Shown here: piece after piece, positions 62,664 to 64,000 of the stretch | How positions within the stretch are numbered: the first letter of the stretch is position 1 | Layout: each line of letters opens with the position of its first letter | NCBI GenBank assembly: GCA_018649885.1 | Contig: JABIHA010000020.1 | Coordinates: forward strand, 1-64,000 | Length of the DNA: 64,000 bases | Reading direction: 5' to 3' | Source: Bacteriovoracaceae bacterium | GTDB taxonomy: Bacteria > Bdellovibrionota > Bacteriovoracia > Bacteriovoracales > Bacteriovoracaceae | The notes under the pieces: generated by a model | Told to the model about the DNA's origin: nothing | Database searches by the model: none | Seen by the model: the letters and a program-made list of their open reading frames with translations, nothing else | Translations under genes and position numbers: made by a program

Positions 62664-63215
62664 ATGCGCACCATACTATTACCAATTATGCTTTTGACCT
62701 TTTCACTACAAGCAAATGCAGAAATTTCAGGTCTTGGCTCTTTTGAAGGAAAATACGAAAACCCAAAATCAAAACAAAAAATTGAACTTTTCGAAACACT
62801 TGGAGAATTGGTTGGCACTACATCCATCGCTTACGTCGACTCCAAAGGCGTTCCCACTGGGAAAAAAATTGAATACTTTTTTTCTTTCAAGGAAGTCATT
62901 TCAAAAAACCTGATTAGAGGCAAACTTCAAACATTTGATGATCACTACGATTGTTTCCTAGAAAATGGCGAAGCCTATATCCAAAAAATGCCAGGTAAAA
63001 AAATAAAAATTATCAGCAATAGAGTCATTTTCAACGTGAAAACCTATTATAAGACCAACCAAAGCAGAAGAACTCCTCGCTATTGCCGCTCTCCCTACTC
63101 AGGGTATCGTTACTTCTGTGGTTACCGCTGGCATAAAGAACCAAGAAAGAAAATTGGGCGAAAATGCATCATTAAGCAACGTATAAAAAATGTTGTCGTC
63201 CTAGATCGAAAATAG
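62664..63215 (+). CDS. Exported protein of unknown function
   Basis: A 183-residue protein with a signal peptide (TILLPIMLLTFSLQANA). The C-terminal third is very basic and Tyr/Cys-rich (TPRYCRSPYSGYRYFCGYRW), which may bind nucleic acid, cell wall or LPS. GAGG precedes the ATG. No family recognised. Convergent with the gene ending at 63228. Confidence 0.72.
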   Translation: MRTILLPIMLLTFSLQANAEISGLGSFEGKYENPKSKQKIELFETLGELVGTTSIAYVDSKGVPTGKKIEYFFSFKEVISKNLIRGKLQTFDDHYDCFLENGEAYIQKMPGKKIKIISNRVIFNVKTYYKTNQSRRTPRYCRSPYSGYRYFCGYRWHKEPRKKIGRKCIIKQRIKNVVVLDRK

Positions 63216-63227
63216 CTGCAAATTTTC

Positions 63228-64000
63228 TTACAATGATTTAACTAAGCTATTGTAGGCCTGCTGGTTTTTCTCAAATTCTAAAATTGATTCTTTCAATAAT
63301 TCTTGCGTCACAATTTCAGATTTAATGGACAGCATGTTAATTCTTTCAATCAACTCCCCTTGCCTGTTTAACAGTGACGAAATATGAGTTTGGTCTTCAG
63401 GACCTAGCTTCATTTTTTTGTATTTTTCATTCAATTGTTCAAAATACCATTTTGAAGGAGCAATAATTGTTCCTAAATAATAGAGATCATCTTTATCATA
63501 AGGTTCCTCTATCAAAACTTGAATAAAGATACCTTTTGCCAGGGGAATTAAGTGTAAATGAGAATCAACCCCATTTTTATCAACACTCCAAAAAGAGTCA
63601 GTATCAAATCGCTCTAGTTCAAGTTCATCTTTATCATTACTTGCCTCATCTTGATCAAAGCACAGCATTTGATTTTCACAATAAAAAGTAATGTCCTCAA
63701 TTGTCTCATCAGCCTCAATGCTGTAGCCAGAGGTCACTGGCAAATGCTCTTCCTTATCATCAGTATATGAATATAGCGGTTTTAAAATCAAAGTATCGAC
63801 CTGTGGTTTAGTATTTTCACCCATATAAAAGAATGCGATTTTTCTATATTTGTTAAATAAATCATCATCTTCGCTTTCAATTTCTACAGGTTTTTCCGAG
63901 CTAATGTATCCGGTTACAATTTCCAAGGCCAACTGTCTTATTTCCACGCATTCTTTTCTCTTAGCACTTGAAATTTGATACTGAGTACAATTCCAGTAAG
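63228..64000 (-). CDS. Protein of unknown function (N-terminus off the window)
   Basis: The frame stays open to the right edge: before GTG 63947 it reads YWNCTQYQISSAKRKECV with good protein character, so the true start is probably beyond 64000. The visible 257 residues are very acidic in the middle (DEASNDKDELELERFD) and end in a helical region with possible coiled coil (LIERINMLSIKSEIVTQELL). No family recognised. Confidence 0.65.
   Translation of the reverse strand, partial: YWNCTQYQISSAKRKECVEIRQLALEIVTGYISSEKPVEIESEDDDLFNKYRKIAFFYMGENTKPQVDTLILKPLYSYTDDKEEHLPVTSGYSIEADETIEDITFYCENQMLCFDQDEASNDKDELELERFDTDSFWSVDKNGVDSHLHLIPLAKGIFIQVLIEEPYDKDDLYYLGTIIAPSKWYFEQLNEKYKKMKLGPEDQTHISSLLNRQGELIERINMLSIKSEIVTQELLKESILEFEKNQQAYNSLVKSL

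Noticed and set aside
1-64000. tRNA/rRNA genes, CRISPR arrays, insertion sequences, prophage
   Set aside because: I looked for cloverleaf-type elements, regular direct repeats, and transposase or integrase motifs and found none that I could support.

Overview
The window looks like a chromosome segment of a low-GC, Gram-negative member of the Bdellovibrionota, most probably the Bacteriovorax/Halobacteriovorax side. This is inferred from a TIGR02147-type regulator (a family known mainly from Bdellovibrio-like bacteria and Fibrobacter), a very high share of small exported proteins without recognisable families, Omp85 and MipA/OmpV outer-membrane proteins, and many exported peptidase-like proteins. 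No rRNA, tRNA, CRISPR array, insertion sequence or phage gene was seen. No database search was possible; family calls rest on motifs read by eye.

Layout. 1-8160: an edge-truncated MipA/OmpV gene, a divergent TIGR02147 regulator, a GNAT/cyclic-nucleotide-domain fusion with an M20 amidohydrolase, and several exported proteins. 8161-29963: an approximately 22 kb aryl-polyene/flexirubin-like pigment cluster of 20 genes in four main transcription blocks. The minus block 12986-8161 holds ACP, KS, chain-length-factor-like protein, NodB-type deacetylase, FabI-like reductase and a halogenase-like flavoprotein. The plus block 13091-17819 holds a LolA-like carrier, an MMPL exporter, a C45 Ntn-hydrolase and a lipoprotein. 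The minus block 20614-17804 holds a PlsC-type acyltransferase and a GT2/DUF2062/acyltransferase fusion. The plus block 20745-29963 holds KR, CrtI-like oxidoreductase, KS, ACP, KS, KS-like partner, MIO ammonia-lyase, ligase and dehydratase, with one inverted dehydratase gene inside it. By analogy with aryl polyenes, the lyase would make a cinnamate-type starter, the ligase would load it on an ACP, the KS/KR/DH set would build the polyene, and the acyltransferase, glycosyltransferase and Lol/MMPL parts would move it to the outer membrane.

29965-49500: mostly exported proteins of unknown role, with two exported CYTH-like proteins, an aspzincin-type metallopeptidase, a papain-like peptidase, a pectate-lyase-superfamily beta-helix protein, a TPR/winged-helix regulator, a CheY-like receiver, an exported protein with a possible His/Cys dyad and an EEP-family phosphohydrolase. 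Several decayed genes lie here: a truncated TIGR02147 gene, a frameshifted exported-protein gene, a chemoreceptor fragment and another frameshifted gene.

49583-64000: an operon of a HEAT-like exported protein, an Omp85 protein and a 589-residue exported protein, preceded by a possible RBS-sequestering hairpin; then a putative outer-membrane barrel protein with a strong terminator, a 1092-residue exported protein with kinase-like motifs, a gene split by an in-frame TGA, a PAS histidine kinase, and an edge-truncated gene. The pigment cluster and the Omp85/kinase-like neighbourhood are the most interesting parts.
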